Origin: Desulfovibrio sp. JC010 | GTDB taxonomy: Bacteria; Desulfobacterota; Desulfovibrionia; Desulfovibrionales; Desulfovibrionaceae | Assembly: GCF_010470675.1 (NCBI RefSeq) | Contig: NZ_VOIQ01000010.1 | Span: 124,001 to 188,000 of the forward strand | Direction: 5' to 3' | Length of the DNA stretch: 64,000 nt | Notes under the pieces: model-generated | The model's database searches: none | Told to the model about the DNA's origin: nothing | What the model saw: only the letters and a program-made list of their open reading frames with translations | Part shown: in pieces, positions 1 through 9,064 of the stretch | Numbering within the stretch: the stretch's first letter is position 1 | Layout: each line of letters opens with the position of its first letter | Translations under genes and position numbers: made by a program

Positions 1-728
1 GGACGCAATTTCGGCTGCGGTTTGCCGATAATACCGTGCAGCATTTCACCATGGACAACTTCGACCGACTTCACACCGAAAGCTGAAAGCACTGAAATCC
101 GACGCTCCTTTTCTTCGGAAGAACTGTTTGCAGGAAGAAGCCAGAACACGTGGCTTCCCGGCTTCCCTATGCGCAATCCGTTCCACAACACATCCTGATA
201 ATACTCCGTATCCTTAAAACGGAAATGCGCGTCGATAAGAACCATGTCCGCTGATCCGGGCGGACGGTCACACCATCGGTCATCGGTATACAGAGACAAG
301 CGGTCGAATCCGGGCGTGTTCGGAAACTTAACCTTGATTTTCGCTGCAGCTGCGATGAATCCGCACATAATATCCGTCGCAACAAGGGAAGCAGGTTGCC
401 AGTGAGTGGCAAAATGCAGGCTGGTAAAACCCCATGCACACCCCATATGCAAAATGTTCAAATCATGAAAATCATTACGTCCCATGCGCGAAAGGATTCC
501 CTTGAGACGCGCGTCAAACTTCCAAAAGCCCCGCTTGCCGAGAAAATTCTTCACACAATGGCTGACCGCAGGCTCCTGAAGAGCGGATTCGGCATCAGGA
601 GCCGAACTTCCCCCGTAACTGATAAAACGCTCAGCAACCGTCACGGCGGCAGCGTCCTTCCATGGCCGGCTTGCCCGCAAGGAGGATAAGGGTGGAATTT
701 TTTGAAACATTCCGCTCAACAAACTCAT
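1..728 (-). CDS. SAM-dependent methyltransferase-like protein (3' end outside window)
   Basis: An open frame runs on the minus strand from ATG at 728 to the window edge with no stop, so the C-terminus is missing. AAGGAGC sits about 8 nt before the ATG. At roughly residues 100-120 there is a hydrophobic glycine-containing strand (LHMGCAWGFTSLHF) followed by LVATDI, which resembles motif I and the acidic end of strand 2 in class I methyltransferases; a later ADMVLIDAHF could be motif IV. The substrate is unknown. The gene is divergent from the membrane protein at 839, so the pair may belong to a surface-polysaccharide region together with the asparagine synthetase. Family assignment is inference from these motifs. 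Confidence 0.6.
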   Translation of the reverse strand, partial: MSLLSGMFQKIPPLSSLRASRPWKDAAAVTVAERFISYGGSSAPDAESALQEPAVSHCVKNFLGKRGFWKFDARLKGILSRMGRNDFHDLNILHMGCAWGFTSLHFATHWQPASLVATDIMCGFIAAAAKIKVKFPNTPGFDRLSLYTDDRWCDRPPGSADMVLIDAHFRFKDTEYYQDVLWNGLRIGKPGSHVFWLLPANSSSEEKERRISVLSAFGVKSVEVVHGEMLHGIIGKPQPKLR

Positions 729-838
729 GAAACTGCTCCTTTTATATCGCTTCCCGGCACTATATGTGACATGGCTGAAAAATCAAAACTCCGGCCTTTT
801 CTCCCAGCCGGATATCAGCTACCTTAAAAATCCAAACA

Positions 839-3091
839 TTGGAGTATTTTCTAAAAAACCGCAAACATCGTCACCGGATCGCCATGCCATCTGCAGAAAT
901 TTCCACCGCTCTAATCGGTATCGTCGCATTGTGCTTTTTTCTTTACCGTCCCATGCTCGACAAGCCCTTTTCCGAAGATGACGGACAATGGCTGTATAAT
1001 GCGCTGCTCAAAACCAGAAGCCCTGACACGAAGCACAAACAGCACCAGTCTCATGGCTATTTCGGCATCTCATGGATATTTTCCCGCGCATTCTCCGCAT
1101 GGTCCAGCCCGGACTCCCGCGCCGCATATACAATTAAAGCTATATGGTACACCCTGACCGCCTGTTCCATATTCTGGCTGACCCTGCTCATCTGGCCTTC
1201 AGCTTTGACAGCGGGCATCGCCGCAACAATTTTCATTGTTGCCACCGCCCTGCCGAGTACATTATTCTTTTTTACATACGGGGAGCATTTTTTCCTGCTG
1301 CCCATCAACATCAGCCTCGCTCTGGTCATCATCGGCACTGCCGGAACATCTTTACCGCTCATCCTGCTGGCGGGAATCTTTTCAGCATGGTCCAACCAGA
1401 TCAAAATAACGTCACTCCCCATCACTCTGGCAACACCGCTGCTCTTCCTTTTAGGGGGTGCTTTTTTTCCGATGCTCGGCCTTTTCTGGCTCGGCTATCT
1501 TCTAGTCACGGCAGCACCGATGCTGTTTATCAAGGACCGATACGAAAAACAGACATATTTTATGGCATTGTACGGTCCGGTGCTACTGTTTTTAATTATG
1601 GTTTTAAAAAAGATTAAGCTGCCTACAGTAAAAAAGATAACAAAAAAAGCATCACAGGCCGCCAAATACGACTCCCCGGTAACGCCTTATGCCAAGGCCA
1701 TGATAACAAAATCACGCAATCGCAAGCTTGAGATTCTTTTAGAAAACATGAGCGCACCGGCATTGGATATGAGCCTGCCCCTGCTGCTCTGCTTTGCGCA
1801 GATTCCGCTTTGCCTGATACAGGGCGGGACCGCCCTTGTCCCGGCAGGGATGCTCTCGCTTTTCATCATCATGCAGCAATGCCAGCAGAACTACCATCCG
1901 CCGCACTTCAATCCCGTCTGGGTACCTGTCGCCATGCTTTCCGCCAAAACCGTGTCCGACCTCGTTTCAATGGGCGGTGCCACCGGAGCGGTCATCTCCG
2001 TATGCGTTGTCGCAGCATCTCTCTGGCTAGGCCGTGTGGCCTTTTGCCTCGTCCGCTCCCGTCAGGCAGAGCAGCGCATCGCAATAGGCGACATCGAGCC
2101 GCGCCTGTCCCTGCTATTCAAATTCGCAGAGCAGGTCGGCGCAGCCATCCGGAAAGCCACGCCGCAGGATGCTTCACTTTTTGTCTGGGGCGACCAGCCT
2201 TCCCTGTATCTTTACGCCAACCGCCGAAGCATTGATCCTCGCTACCTTTTTGTTTACGCCCATCATGGCGAGGCCATCCATTTGCCCTATCTACTCAAGT
2301 CCCTGACCCTAACTCCGCCGGACTACATCATTTTTTACAACTGGCGCATCCATGACGATTGGGACATGGAAAAGATACAAGCCCACACCATGACGCCATA
2401 CACCAGTGCCGGAAACTTCAGCGTCCCCGGTGACGATGGAAAGCCCTATGTGGATGAATACGACTTCACATGGGACTTTCCACTCTATCAGCTCGACAAG
2501 GCAAAATACCATGAAACCCTGCTGGACCGGGCTCAATTCCTCTGCAAGATCAAAGGCCCCGGATACCACATCTACCCCGAGGTGGACCGTCTCTTTCCGG
2601 GACAACCGGAGCCCGCGCTTAAATATGATTTCTGGCGTTACCGGCAGATTCGCCCGCAGGCCATGGAAGATATTGAAAAACGTATCGCCGGGGCTGAAAC
2701 TGCGGAAGAAACAATTTCCCTTCTGCACGTCAGAGCCATGATTGCATATGCTTCCGGAGACATCGATCAGGAATTGCAGACTTACGAAACAATCCTCAAA
2801 TTAAACCCCATGGACATCCGTGCCATGGCGGAAGCAGGCGGCATTCTTCTGCGAAAAGGCGATATGTCCGGCGCGACGCGCCATCTTGCCCGCGCCACGG
2901 CTCTCGCTCCCTACTCCATCACAGCGGCAGCCAACTTCGCCCTGCTTACGGGAAAAAGCGGAGACATGGAGCAGTACACACTCCTGATGAACAGATGCCG
3001 TACGTTTCTGAACAACCTCGATCTTGTACCAACGGAAATCGAATCCTTTGAACGGATGTTCTCACTGGAATCCCTGCAGCCTACGGATTAA
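839..3091 (+). CDS. large membrane protein with C-terminal TPR-like repeats
   Basis: A 750-residue protein. The N-terminal ~450 residues hold about ten hydrophobic segments, and an acidic FSEDDGQWLYNA just after the first resembles the acidic first loop of PMT/GT39-type glycosyltransferases. A soluble domain follows, and the last ~110 residues look like TPR helices (LKLNPMDIRAMAEAGGIL, LARATALAPYSITAAANFALL). The start is uncertain: TTG at 839 has no clear ribosome site, and ATG at 884 is an alternative. The 3' end overlaps the convergent asnB by 11 bp. A role in envelope glycan synthesis is possible but not shown. Confidence 0.7.
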   Translation: MEYFLKNRKHRHRIAMPSAEISTALIGIVALCFFLYRPMLDKPFSEDDGQWLYNALLKTRSPDTKHKQHQSHGYFGISWIFSRAFSAWSSPDSRAAYTIKAIWYTLTACSIFWLTLLIWPSALTAGIAATIFIVATALPSTLFFFTYGEHFFLLPINISLALVIIGTAGTSLPLILLAGIFSAWSNQIKITSLPITLATPLLFLLGGAFFPMLGLFWLGYLLVTAAPMLFIKDRYEKQTYFMALYGPVLLFLIMVLKKIKLPTVKKITKKASQAAKYDSPVTPYAKAMITKSRNRKLEILLENMSAPALDMSLPLLLCFAQIPLCLIQGGTALVPAGMLSLFIIMQQCQQNYHPPHFNPVWVPVAMLSAKTVSDLVSMGGATGAVISVCVVAASLWLGRVAFCLVRSRQAEQRIAIGDIEPRLSLLFKFAEQVGAAIRKATPQDASLFVWGDQPSLYLYANRRSIDPRYLFVYAHHGEAIHLPYLLKSLTLTPPDYIIFYNWRIHDDWDMEKIQAHTMTPYTSAGNFSVPGDDGKPYVDEYDFTWDFPLYQLDKAKYHETLLDRAQFLCKIKGPGYHIYPEVDRLFPGQPEPALKYDFWRYRQIRPQAMEDIEKRIAGAETAEETISLLHVRAMIAYASGDIDQELQTYETILKLNPMDIRAMAEAGGILLRKGDMSGATRHLARATALAPYSITAAANFALLTGKSGDMEQYTLLMNRCRTFLNNLDLVPTEIESFERMFSLESLQPTD

Positions 3092-4994
3092 GCATGGCCC
3101 GGTATTCTGCGGCCCGGTCATGGAACAGGGTATGCCAGATCTCCAGACAAAGCAGTCCCCAGACCTTGCGGCTGAACGGGGCCGAAGTCCCCACGGCTTC
3201 CTGCACGGCCCCGGAATTCACATAGGAACGTCCACGCGCATTGTTTGTAAGAAACAAATCGCTCACGTATTCCCGAAGCTCGCCCCGATACCATTCCTTG
3301 AGGGGAACCGGGAAGCCCATTTTGTCCTCCCGGTTGACTATGGTATCCGGCAGGGTATCCGCAAAGGTGCTGCGCAGCAGGTGCTTGGTATGGCCTTCGA
3401 AGAATTTGACATTGGCCGGAACCGTGGCAACAAATTCAATGAGCGGATGATCCAGAAACGGCACCCGCGACTCCAGCCCGTGAGCCATGCTCATACGGTC
3501 CTCCACATGCAGCAGGGCCGGTAGCAAACACTTGAAATCATAGTGCGTCATTTTGTCGAAGTAGGCGTTGTTCTTCACATTATCGGCATTGTTGAAGATC
3601 GCGTTAAAAGATTCCACGGTCCGTTCACGGTCGAGATTCTCCCAGCGAATCTCCCGGGTGACATCCACGGCGCGGTCGATAAGACGGAGGTAGCGACTGT
3701 GCATGGGGTCAAACAAGCCTTCCTTCCAATGGGATTTAATCATGGGCTTGTATTGTTTGAGAATTGTGAGATTGGGAATGATGGATTCCGCAGTAACGAC
3801 AAAATTACCGTCCTTATAAGTGCCGTCAATAGCTGCTTTGATACACTGTTCGAAATAGGCCAGAACATAGCGGGCGTAGCCGCCGAAAATCTCATCGCCG
3901 CCCTGCCCTCCGAGCACCACTTTCACATGTTCTGCCGCCAGAGAGGATACAGCATATTGCGGAAAAGATCCCGGCCCGGCCACGGGATGATCCAGATGAT
4001 AGATGACCTTTTCAATATCGCGCAAAAAATCATCAGCGGTAATGTCCACCTGATGCAAATCCAGCCCCGCCGCCCGGGAGGCCGCAAGGGCGTAACTGCT
4101 TTCATCGTACCCCTTCGCACAGGTGAACTTGCCGTGAAAAGCTTTGGACATTCCATTATATCTTGCCCCGAGGATGGCCATCAGGCTGGAATCGATGCCG
4201 CCGCTTAAGTAGGACCCCACCTCCACATCGCTGCGCAGGTGCATGGCAACGGAATCGTGCATCAGCTCTTCGAGACGCTGTTCAAAATATCTGACTGAAT
4301 GGTCTGTATCCGCTTCAAACCGGATGTCCCAGTACCGCTCAACACGCGCCTGTCCGCCAGTCAGAGTCAGGGTATGCCCCGGCAGGAGCTGGCTTATATC
4401 CTTAAAAAGAGTGCCCTCCCCAATGGTATACTGAAAGGTCAGGTATTCGCTGAGCGCATCAAGATCCGTGTCGATCTCCGGAAGCAGCGGCAACAGTGCC
4501 TTGATTTCCGAGGCAAACTGAAAAAGCGGCCCCACCCGGGCATAGTAGAACGGTTTGACACCGAAACGGTCCCGCGCACAGAAAAGACGCTGTTTTTTTT
4601 CATCCCATATGGCAAAAGCGAACATGCCCCGAAGATGGGTCACACATTCTCGCCCCCAGCGATCATAGGCCGCAAGGATGACCTCTGTATCACTGGCCGT
4701 GGTAAAATCCCAGTGGCCGGAAAGCTCATGGCGCAATTCAATATAATTATATATTTCACCGTTGAATGTAATTGTCGTGCCGCCATGCCCCCTCATGGGC
4801 TGCCCGGCATCATCGCTCAGGTCGATAATGCTGAGCCGCCGGTGGGCCAATCCCAAATATCCGTCAGGGTGTCTCCACACACCTCCGGCATCCGGCCCCC
4901 GGTGAAATTGCAGTTCCTGCACAACCTGAAGCCAGCGTTCGAGCACGGGGATATTCCCCCGCTCTGTATGTATCAAACCCGCTATGCCGCACAT
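3081..4994 (-). CDS. asnB: asparagine synthetase (glutamine-hydrolysing)
   Basis: A 637-residue two-domain amidotransferase. The protein begins Met-Cys-Gly-Ile, so after Met removal Cys is the N-terminal nucleophile of the class II glutaminase domain, with RLSIIDLS and FNGEIYNY typical of it. The synthetase half carries the PP-loop SGGIDSSLMA that binds ATP. It makes Asn from Asp, Gln and ATP in the cytoplasm. The length matches the family. AGGAAAG lies upstream of the ATG. Many bacteria keep paralogues of this type in polysaccharide clusters, so the amidated substrate could be a sugar precursor instead of aspartate. Confidence 0.9.
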   Translation of the reverse strand: MCGIAGLIHTERGNIPVLERWLQVVQELQFHRGPDAGGVWRHPDGYLGLAHRRLSIIDLSDDAGQPMRGHGGTTITFNGEIYNYIELRHELSGHWDFTTASDTEVILAAYDRWGRECVTHLRGMFAFAIWDEKKQRLFCARDRFGVKPFYYARVGPLFQFASEIKALLPLLPEIDTDLDALSEYLTFQYTIGEGTLFKDISQLLPGHTLTLTGGQARVERYWDIRFEADTDHSVRYFEQRLEELMHDSVAMHLRSDVEVGSYLSGGIDSSLMAILGARYNGMSKAFHGKFTCAKGYDESSYALAASRAAGLDLHQVDITADDFLRDIEKVIYHLDHPVAGPGSFPQYAVSSLAAEHVKVVLGGQGGDEIFGGYARYVLAYFEQCIKAAIDGTYKDGNFVVTAESIIPNLTILKQYKPMIKSHWKEGLFDPMHSRYLRLIDRAVDVTREIRWENLDRERTVESFNAIFNNADNVKNNAYFDKMTHYDFKCLLPALLHVEDRMSMAHGLESRVPFLDHPLIEFVATVPANVKFFEGHTKHLLRSTFADTLPDTIVNREDKMGFPVPLKEWYRGELREYVSDLFLTNNARGRSYVNSGAVQEAVGTSAPFSRKVWGLLCLEIWHTLFHDRAAEYRAMLNP

Positions 4995-5124
4995 TCCGGT
5001 CTTTCCTATTGATCGTTAATAAAGTGTTGCCCTGTTTACGCTCATAAATACACACATTTACAGGACGCGCAACCTCTGGAGCGGAAGACGCGCAGTTCTC
5101 ATGTTTCACGAAAAGGACATCAGC

Positions 5125-5152
5125 GGATCATCCCCGCACACGCGGGGAACAC
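5125..5152 (-). CRISPR. orphan type I-E-like CRISPR repeat (relic)
   Basis: On the minus strand this 28-bp stretch reads GTGTTCCCCGCG then TGTGCGGGGATGATCC. That is the length and palindromic core (CCCCGCG..CGCGGGG) of type I-E repeats. No second repeat is found 60 bp away on either side, so no array remains. It directly abuts the end of a degraded cas3 (5153-5773), which is strong context. It is read as the terminal repeat left after deletion of the locus. Confidence 0.75.
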
Positions 5153-5773
5153 TGCATTCGGGTCAGCAAGGGGAAACCACCCTGCTTCGGTTCAACAACC
5201 GCAATATCAGCCCCAGCAAGTTCTCGTCCCCCCGACCAAGCATTTAAGAGCTTACGACGTAGGGAGATTGGCAAAGTAGCGGAAAGCAAAATGGCACTGC
5301 CGCCCTGCCTTCATCTTCAGATGATGCCCGCGACTCATTCATGGACATGATGCTGCCCAGATATTCATCATGCAGTGCCCTTCCGCCATGAGCAAGAGCA
5401 GCTACAGCCATAGGGGTAAAGACTCTGGGCCCTTGGCAGCCGACTTTTTCGTAAAGCCTATAAGCTCCCCAGAACTGGACACCCAGTTCAGTATGATGTT
5501 CCTTGCCGTTTGGTTCCGGGATGCCGTTCAGAGCTGCAAGCTCAGGCTTCTGGTGCTGAAAAAAAGGGAAAATTTCCCCAGATCATGAATACAGGCCAGA
5601 TAAACCAGCAGTTCTTCAGTAAAATCAGGATCAAGCGGCGACAACTTAGAAACCCTGGCCCGCAAAGCAGGATCAGCACGCAGCATAACCTTAATCACCG
5701 CAGCAACTTCGATGCAATGACGGCGCAGATGATGCCACTACCCGTCTTCAAATGTTTTTCCCCAGTACTGCAT
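5153..5773 (-). pseudogene. cas3: cas3 (type I-E helicase-nuclease) remnant
   Basis: Minus-strand ATG at 5773 opens with MQYWGKTFEDG, then an in-frame TAG, then WHHLRRHCIEVAAV and LACIHDLGKFS: the Cas3 HD-nuclease signature (H..H and HD). After a frameshift the text resumes with QHQKPELAALNGIPEPNG and HHTELGVQFWGAYRLY, as in Cas3 HD domains. After an internal deletion another frame gives ILLSATLPISLRRKLLNAW, which is Cas3 helicase motif III. The remnant then runs into the CRISPR repeat. The rest of the helicase and all cascade and adaptation genes are missing. It is non-functional. Confidence 0.8.
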
Positions 5774-5876
5774 GACGCCCCCTCTATAATATTCGCTAAA
5801 TCACAAACACACCCTAGCAAGGATGTATACACGAATTTTTCATTTTTTTTCCAAACCTAAACCAGGGTAAGATCAG

Positions 5877-5983
5877 CCCCAACAAAAAAAGGACTCACAG
5901 CCATAAAGCTGTAAGTCCTTGTATTATCTGGTACCGGGAGCGAGACTCGAACTCGCAAGGGCGTGAACCCGGCGGATTTTGAG
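5877..5983 (-). repeat. attachment site 1: displaced tRNA-Leu 3' half plus its terminator (outer left end of E1)
   Basis: 5929-5983 matches the 3' part of the tRNA-Leu at 57697 (CCA end, acceptor strand, T-arm, variable loop, anticodon stem) and breaks off at the anticodon loop. 5884-5925 is the tRNA terminator hairpin (GGACTCACAGC / GCTGTAAGTCC). The whole ~107 bp is repeated almost exactly at 30889-31000. The T-stem is GCGAG/CTCGC, unlike the intact tRNA (GAGAG/CTCTC). It is inferred to be the host's original tRNA 3' end, pushed out by successive integrations. Confidence 0.9.
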
Positions 5984-6102
5984 CACTGAATTCAACTGTT
6001 TATCCGGACTTAATCCAGCCATAAAGTCTTTATTTAAAAGAATTTACTTCTTTAACTGAGCTTGTTTGATTTCCCCATAATTTACTGTATTCTGCCCTCA
6101 TT

Positions 6103-6124
6103 TATGGGGAATAGTATGGGGAAT
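6103..6124 (+). repeat. E1 left arm-type direct-repeat pair
   Basis: Two copies of TATGGGGAA about one helical turn apart, 90 bp before int1. A matching pair (19 of 22 positions) lies at 15584-15605, just inside the right att of E1. More TGGGGA half-sites in inverted sense lie at 6071-6080 and 6172-6190. Inferred integrase arm-binding sites. Confidence 0.65.
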
Positions 6125-6212
6125 ACAGCTTCCCCACCCTGCGTATCCAAACGGGTGTGAGCATACTTTTCTCCCCATAATTCCCCACAAACCAGCTCAA
6201 AAAGGAAGACAG

Positions 6213-7358
6213 ATGGCCGCAGTTAAAAGGCACAAAACCGCATATAAAGGCGTGTTCTACATTGACAGTAAAAATCAGGTCACCGGGGTAAAGGAAAAGA
6301 TCTACTACATCCGCTACTATAAAGATGGAAAGTCCATTGAAGAAAAAGCCGGACGCCAGCATCAGGATCAGATGACACCCGCCAAGGCAAACCGCTTGCG
6401 GGTGCTGCGCATTGAAGGAAAAATTGACTCCAACAACGAGCGTAGGAAGAAAGTCCGGGCTGAGCGCAACAGAATGACCGTAGGCCGGATCTGGGAAGCT
6501 TTTTATGACGCCAAGCAGGAAAACAAAAGCATCAGGGATGACCGCAACCGCTGGCAGAACTACCTGCTCAAGGATTTCGGGAAAAGGATTCCTGAAGAAG
6601 TCGTCACCACCGACATCGACCGCCTGCGCCGCAAATTACAGAATAAAGGACTTACTCCCGGCACAGTCAAGCAGGGGCTTGTCCTGCTCAAGCGTATTCT
6701 GAATTTCGGAGCAAGGCGCGGGATGTGCCAGCCCATCAATCCCGGCAAGCTCTATTTTGAAATGCCGCGCCTGAACAACATAAAGACTGAAGACCTCACT
6801 CCCGCGCAGCTCGCCGCGCTTTTGGACTCCATTGAAAATGACCGCAACCAGAAAGCATCCTCCATAATGCTTATGGCCCTTTATACGGGGATGAGAAAAT
6901 CCGAAATTTTCAATCTGGAATGGAACCATGTTGATTTCGAGCGCGGCTTCATCCTGCTCAAAGACCCAAAGGGCGGGCAGGATCAGCGCATACCGATCAA
7001 TAAGTCTGCGCGTTCCATTCTGGAAAAACAACCACACACAGATTGTGAGTTTGTCTTTCCCGGCAGATACGGTGGTCCCACAAAAGACCTGCGTGTTCCA
7101 TTCCGCAGAATCTGCGATAACGCCGGGTTGCCCAAAGACTTCCGGCCCATGCACGGGCTGCGGCATGTCTTTGCTTCCACCCTTGCCAGCTCCGGGCAGG
7201 TGGATATGTACACCCTGCAAAAGCTGCTCACCCACAAGACACCATCAATGGTTCAGCGGTATGCCCACTTGCGGGATGACGCCATGATCCGGGCCAGCGA
7301 GATTGCTAACATTTCTTATGAAGATATGAAGAAGCGTGCTCCAAGGAAATCAAATTAA
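6213..7358 (+). CDS. tyrosine integrase of element 1
   Basis: A 381-residue phage-type integrase. It has an N-terminal arm-binding domain with a KGVFYIDSK start, a core-binding SAM-like domain at about 90-175, and a catalytic domain with TGMRKSEI (Arg I), HGLRHVFAS (H-x-x-R) and the nucleophile Tyr near residue 350 in MVQRYAHL. ATG 6213 has AAGGAAG just upstream. It lies 230 bp inside att1, the standard position for an enzyme that recombines the tRNA-Leu site. It is clearly more distant from the other two integrases here than they are from each other. Confidence 0.93.
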   Translation: MAAVKRHKTAYKGVFYIDSKNQVTGVKEKIYYIRYYKDGKSIEEKAGRQHQDQMTPAKANRLRVLRIEGKIDSNNERRKKVRAERNRMTVGRIWEAFYDAKQENKSIRDDRNRWQNYLLKDFGKRIPEEVVTTDIDRLRRKLQNKGLTPGTVKQGLVLLKRILNFGARRGMCQPINPGKLYFEMPRLNNIKTEDLTPAQLAALLDSIENDRNQKASSIMLMALYTGMRKSEIFNLEWNHVDFERGFILLKDPKGGQDQRIPINKSARSILEKQPHTDCEFVFPGRYGGPTKDLRVPFRRICDNAGLPKDFRPMHGLRHVFASTLASSGQVDMYTLQKLLTHKTPSMVQRYAHLRDDAMIRASEIANISYEDMKKRAPRKSN

Positions 7359-7383
7359 ACGGTAGTCCATAAAATTACCGCCC

Positions 7384-7455
7384 TTGACCTACTAGCAATT
7401 AATGCCTAATATTTTAGTCACAGATCAAACTAAAGACTATTTTAGTAGGCATTAA
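7384..7455 (+). promoter_or_regulatory. hipBA promoter with inverted-repeat operator
   Basis: TTGACC (7384-7389), 17 bp, TAATAT (7407-7412) make a good sigma-70 promoter. A perfect 10-bp inverted repeat, TTAATGCCTA (7399-7408) and TAGGCATTAA (7446-7455), has its left arm over the -10 box and its right arm next to the hipB ATG. This fits autorepression by HipB, whose known relatives bind palindromes in their own promoter. Binding is inferred. Confidence 0.6.
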
Positions 7456-7456
7456 A

Positions 7457-7765
7457 ATGAAAAAGAAGTTACCTATAAAATTGCGCAGCAGCCTTAAGGC
7501 CCTCGGTGAATCCTTAAAAAACGCAAGGATTCGCCGCCGCCTGAAGATGGTCACAGTTGCCGACCGCGCCGGGGTCAGCAGGGAGACTCTTGCCAAAATT
7601 CAGCGTGGTGATCCCGGTGTCAGCATGGGCAACTATGCTGCCGTAATCTTCGCCCTCGGCCTCGGTACGGATTGGATGAATCTGGCTGATATAACCGAGG
7701 ACAAGGTCGGGCAGGCTCTTGAAGAGGAACGGTTGCCCAGCCGAGTGCACGAGATATCGAGTTAG
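7457..7765 (+). CDS. hipB: HipB-like XRE antitoxin/repressor
   Basis: A 102-residue protein with a central helix-turn-helix of the XRE/Cro type (RLKMVTVADRAGVSRETLAKIQRGDPGVSMGNY, about residues 28-60). It stands 9 bp before a hipA-type kinase gene, the usual antitoxin-toxin order. No clear Shine-Dalgarno precedes the ATG. It probably binds HipA and the palindrome around the promoter. The C-terminal tail is short and charged. Function is by family and position. Confidence 0.85.
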   Translation: MKKKLPIKLRSSLKALGESLKNARIRRRLKMVTVADRAGVSRETLAKIQRGDPGVSMGNYAAVIFALGLGTDWMNLADITEDKVGQALEEERLPSRVHEISS

Positions 7766-7774
7766 GACAGAAAA

Positions 7775-9028
7775 ATGCCAAAAGAAATATTTGTACATAT
7801 AGACCTTCAGGGCGAAACACATTTCGTGGGGCGGCTGTGGATTCATTCCGGTCAACGCGGCGAAAGCGCATCTTTTGAATATTCCCGCCAATGGCGTCAA
7901 TCACCCATAAGCTTTTCCCTTGAACCGACTTTGAATCTCGGCGAAGGCTCTTTCCATACCCCAGCAGGCAAATCGCTTTTCGGCTCTATCGGAGATTCAG
8001 CTCCGGACCGCTGGGGCCGTGTGCTCATGAAACGGCTGGAGGCCAGAAACGCCAAGGCTGAAAAACGCACCCGCCGCATGTTGCATGATTCCGACTTCCT
8101 GCTCATGGTTAACGATCTGGCCCGGCAGGGAGCATTGCGCTTTGCCGAACAGGAAGGCGGCCCTTTTCTGGCAACGGACGAGGAAGCCGCAATCCCGCCC
8201 ATGGTTGAGTTGGGGCGGCTCATGGCAGCATCCAGCCGCATCTTGGAAAACAAGGAACTGGATCAGGACATTCAGGATCTGGTTGCCCCCGGTGCGTCAC
8301 TCGGTGGAGCACGCCCCAAGGCATCCATTATAGATACGGACGGCAAGCTGCTGATTGCCAAGTTCCCCAGTCCCACCGATGAATGGGATGTGGAATTATG
8401 GGAATATCTCGCCTTCCAGATGGCAAAAAAGGCCGGGATACCAACGCCGGAAGTTATGCTCAAAAAAGTCGGAGGACAGAACGTGCTCCTGCTCCACCGC
8501 TTTGACCGCACCGCAGGCAAGCGCATCCCGTTTCTATCGGCAATGAGCATGCTCGGCTATTCTGACGGCGAACAAGGAAGCTATCTGGAAATCGGCGAAG
8601 CACTGAGCGAATACGGAGCCAGCACCACCGAAGACCTCAAAGACCTCTGGCGGCGGATTGTCTTCAACATCATGATTTCAAATGTGGACGACCACCTGCG
8701 CAACCACGGCTTCCTCTATGCCGGATCAGCAGGCTGGCGGCTCTCCCCGCTCTACGATCTGGAACCGACCCCGGAACATGAAAAACCGCGCATCCTGCAC
8801 ACCTTCATCGACCTTGATGACGGCACAGCTTCCCTTGATCTCGCCTATTCAGTTATCGAAGAATTCGGCCTCTCACTTAAAGAAGCAAAAGCCATTGCCA
8901 AGAAGGTTGCCCAAGCCACCCAAAGCTGGGCCAACGATGCCGCACGACTGGGGGCCAGCAAGGCTGAGATTGAAATGATGCAGTCTGCTTTTGAGCATGA
9001 GGATTTGCGGAGTGGGTTGAGGGGGTAG
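7775..9028 (+). CDS. hipA: HipA-type serine/threonine kinase toxin
   Basis: A 417-residue HipA-family kinase. It contains LGGARPKASI (P-loop-like segment near 170), LLHRFDR (about 242), the catalytic loop VDDHLRNHGF (about 308) and the metal-binding Asp in LSPLYDLEPT. E. coli HipA phosphorylates glutamyl-tRNA synthetase and induces persistence; the target here is unknown. The N-terminal domain and total length match HipA. It is second in the hipBA operon and is the first cargo after int1, so it may act in element maintenance or phage defence. Confidence 0.9.
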   Translation: MPKEIFVHIDLQGETHFVGRLWIHSGQRGESASFEYSRQWRQSPISFSLEPTLNLGEGSFHTPAGKSLFGSIGDSAPDRWGRVLMKRLEARNAKAEKRTRRMLHDSDFLLMVNDLARQGALRFAEQEGGPFLATDEEAAIPPMVELGRLMAASSRILENKELDQDIQDLVAPGASLGGARPKASIIDTDGKLLIAKFPSPTDEWDVELWEYLAFQMAKKAGIPTPEVMLKKVGGQNVLLLHRFDRTAGKRIPFLSAMSMLGYSDGEQGSYLEIGEALSEYGASTTEDLKDLWRRIVFNIMISNVDDHLRNHGFLYAGSAGWRLSPLYDLEPTPEHEKPRILHTFIDLDDGTASLDLAYSVIEEFGLSLKEAKAIAKKVAQATQSWANDAARLGASKAEIEMMQSAFEHEDLRSGLRG

Positions 9029-9064
9029 GTAACCCACCCCCGTCTCAGCTAATGGCTATTAAGC

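Noticed and set aside
5153-5590. Plus-strand frames across the cas3 remnant
   Set aside because: They are shadows; the minus strand carries recognisable Cas3 motifs.
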